Shown here one piece after another: positions 28,501 to 29,726 of a stretch of DNA of 29,726 bases. Each line of letters opens with the position of its first letter. The stretch's first letter is position 1. Origin of the DNA: Obelidium mucronatum (Eukaryota > Chytridiomycota > Chytridiomycetes > Chytridiales > Chytriomycetaceae); contig JAIVFH010000308.1 of assembly GCA_025765595.1 (NCBI GenBank), positions 1 to 29,726 on the forward strand. Direction: 5' to 3'. The position numbers were made by a program, and so were the translations under genes. Below the pieces are notes generated by a model. The model made no database searches. It was given only the letters and a program-made list of their open reading frames with translations, and was not told the DNA's origin.

Positions 28501-29726
28501 AAGTCTGATCCATATGTCAAGATTAAAATTGGGTCAATATCTGTTGGAGCAACTCTCGTGAAAGAAAATACTCTTGATCCCATCTGGAATGAAACTTTCT
28601 ACACTGTTGCATATTCTAGGCAGCAATTACTGGCAATGGAGTTGTGGGACTTCAATAATCTGAAGAAAGATAAAAGCTTGGGTAATCTAGAAGTAGCGCT
28701 CATTGACTTGATGGAGTTTTCAAACTCAGAAGTGACAAAAAAGCAAAGACTTCAGTCAATATGTTAAAGATGGGCTTCAAGTGGAACAGCATGGAACATC
28801 CATCCGAGTGTAAGTTGTTTTATAGCGCACCCAGCAGTTAACATTTTACCAAAAGATCTTGTCCTGTTTATCTTCAAAAAATTACTGATGAAGAAGGGAT
28901 CAGATCAACCAGAACCTGAGAGCGCGAGAGATTTTGCTCTGTTCAGAGAAAATACAACGCGGCAGCGATTTGCTGCAGGTCAACAGCGGGGATTTATGTT
29001 CTTTGAGCTTGAATATTTCGAGGTGACGGATTCATCGCAAACACGTCACTGCACTTTTGAAAGATGATATGAATTATTGAACGCCAAAAACTCGCCGTAG
29101 CCAATGAAATCCATCCATCGATTAAAGCCTTATAGAAACAAGTTAAAATTTTACACCGGGAAGAAGTGATCGTGAGAACACGTGAGATTACACGGAAGGG
29201 ATACCTCGGCGACATCGACGATTCAAAAGAACAACTCCTGCACCTTCCATTACCCAACGATGTCATTTCAAAGCATGGTGATTGTTATATGCAGCTGTTC
29301 AATAATTAATTCTTTTTACAGACTCTGGAATTCTTCGCTTTCATGTCAGTGATGCTCAAGGCTTCAGCAAACCAATTAATGCTTATATGGAGATAAAAGT
29401 CGATGATGAAATATGCTTTTCCACTCGTATTCAACAACAAGTCATTCGAGCAAATTGGAATGCATCCGCCGATGTGTGTATTCGCAGCTTTTCCACACAA
29501 AAACCATCTATTTTATTACGCGATTCCAAAGATGGAGTTAAAAGAAGTTCTGATGATCCTATAGTTGCAACTTGGGAAGGAAGCCTGTTAGATTTGGTTG
29601 GAAAGAAGAAACATCGCGTGGAGATGGTTGCCAAAGAAGCAGCGGACATTGCAGTGGTCATATCATTAGGCTATGTACCTATCCGGATTTCGCTGGCAGA
29701 TACAACAAGAAGTAAGTTGAGCCCTT
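25579..29726 (+). CDS. Tricalbin / extended-synaptotagmin-like SMP and multi-C2 protein, partial at right edge
   Basis: Clean exons are 25579-25738, 25793-25882, 25945-26396, 26452-26979, 27032-27146, 27202-27343, 27402-28239 and 28288 to about 28755. Later exons are 29136-29277 and 29322-29711, whose donor GTAAGT opens an intron at the right edge. An ER hairpin (LNSLYITSAMFLSWFVGYW plus GIGWVFVWMFFVNGAY, about residues 174-211) precedes an SMP lipid-transfer domain (about 235-450: AETVEWFNLFLNRFW, PGFLDNLSLTVFTLGTVAPRI, MPGLKNSLNQII). C2 domains follow: VGVLKIIVHEAKNL..GISDPYVAV, a degenerate one at VGVLTVNVHAAKEIP, LKLKIMKAKALMNVEGLGRKSDPYVKI, and a C2-like SGILRFHVSDAQGF. The family tethers ER to plasma membrane and moves phospholipids. 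Near 28753-28762 a surplus base seems to break the frame (a YVKDGLQVEQHG reading continues in another frame). The model from 28760 to 29135 is unresolved, although an intron at 28810-28855 has good sites. Confidence 0.9.

Noticed and set aside
1..29726. Transposons, CRISPR arrays, rRNA or tRNA genes, viral insertions
   Set aside because: No transposase, reverse transcriptase or integrase sequence, long terminal repeats, spaced repeats or conserved RNA cores were seen in any frame or strand.

Overview
The window is nuclear DNA of a eukaryote, most likely a zoosporic fungus of the chytrid type. Most genes are broken by short spliceosomal introns (about 46-111 nt) with GT..AG ends, often with a TAAC/CTAAC-like branch site. 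The gene content is fungal: Vrg4-type GDP-sugar transporters, a GT32 (Och1-type) glycosyltransferase, a Met1-type siroheme synthase and a tricalbin. It also has a class C (GABA-B-like) receptor and a TIR-domain protein, which fit early-diverging fungi better than Dikarya. The organism call is inference. Gene models were built by hand by joining reading frames at splice sites and checking that exon phases close.

Layout. 1-1506 (-): partial FHIP/RAI16-like protein. 1883-3103 (-): monoglyceride-lipase-like hydrolase. 3242-4530 (+): GDP-sugar transporter copy A. 4640-5180: unresolved fragment. 5314-7269 (-): intronless PlsC acyltransferase + PAP2 phosphatase fusion. 7768-8924 (+): GT32 glycosyltransferase. 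8947-10965 (-): bifunctional siroheme synthase. 11299-12609 (+): wax-synthase-like MBOAT acyltransferase. 12652-13934 (-): transporter copy B. 14414-15781 (+): two fused bacterial-type GST domains. 16413-17727 (-): transporter copy C. 18087-19529 (+): intronless Ser/Thr kinase. 19630-21012 (-): TIR protein. 21058-21785 (+): RimJ/RimL-type GNAT. 21905-25549 (+): class C GPCR. 25579 to the right edge (+): tricalbin/extended-synaptotagmin-like protein.

Themes. Three genes handle acyl-glycerol lipids (MAG lipase, LPA acyltransferase/PA phosphatase fusion, MBOAT), and the tricalbin is a lipid-transfer tether. Three paralogous GDP-sugar transporters with identical intron positions lie within 15 kb, together with one Golgi-type GT32 enzyme that would use the transported donor. 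Gene spacing is tight: 45 bp between the TIR and GNAT start codons, 42 bp between the MBOAT and copy B stops, 29 bp between the GPCR stop and the tricalbin start.

Caveat. At least seven places in otherwise well-conserved genes need a one-base frame change that no intron explains. Several other long genes read cleanly. Assembly indels are the simplest explanation, but individual pseudogenes cannot be excluded from this sequence alone.
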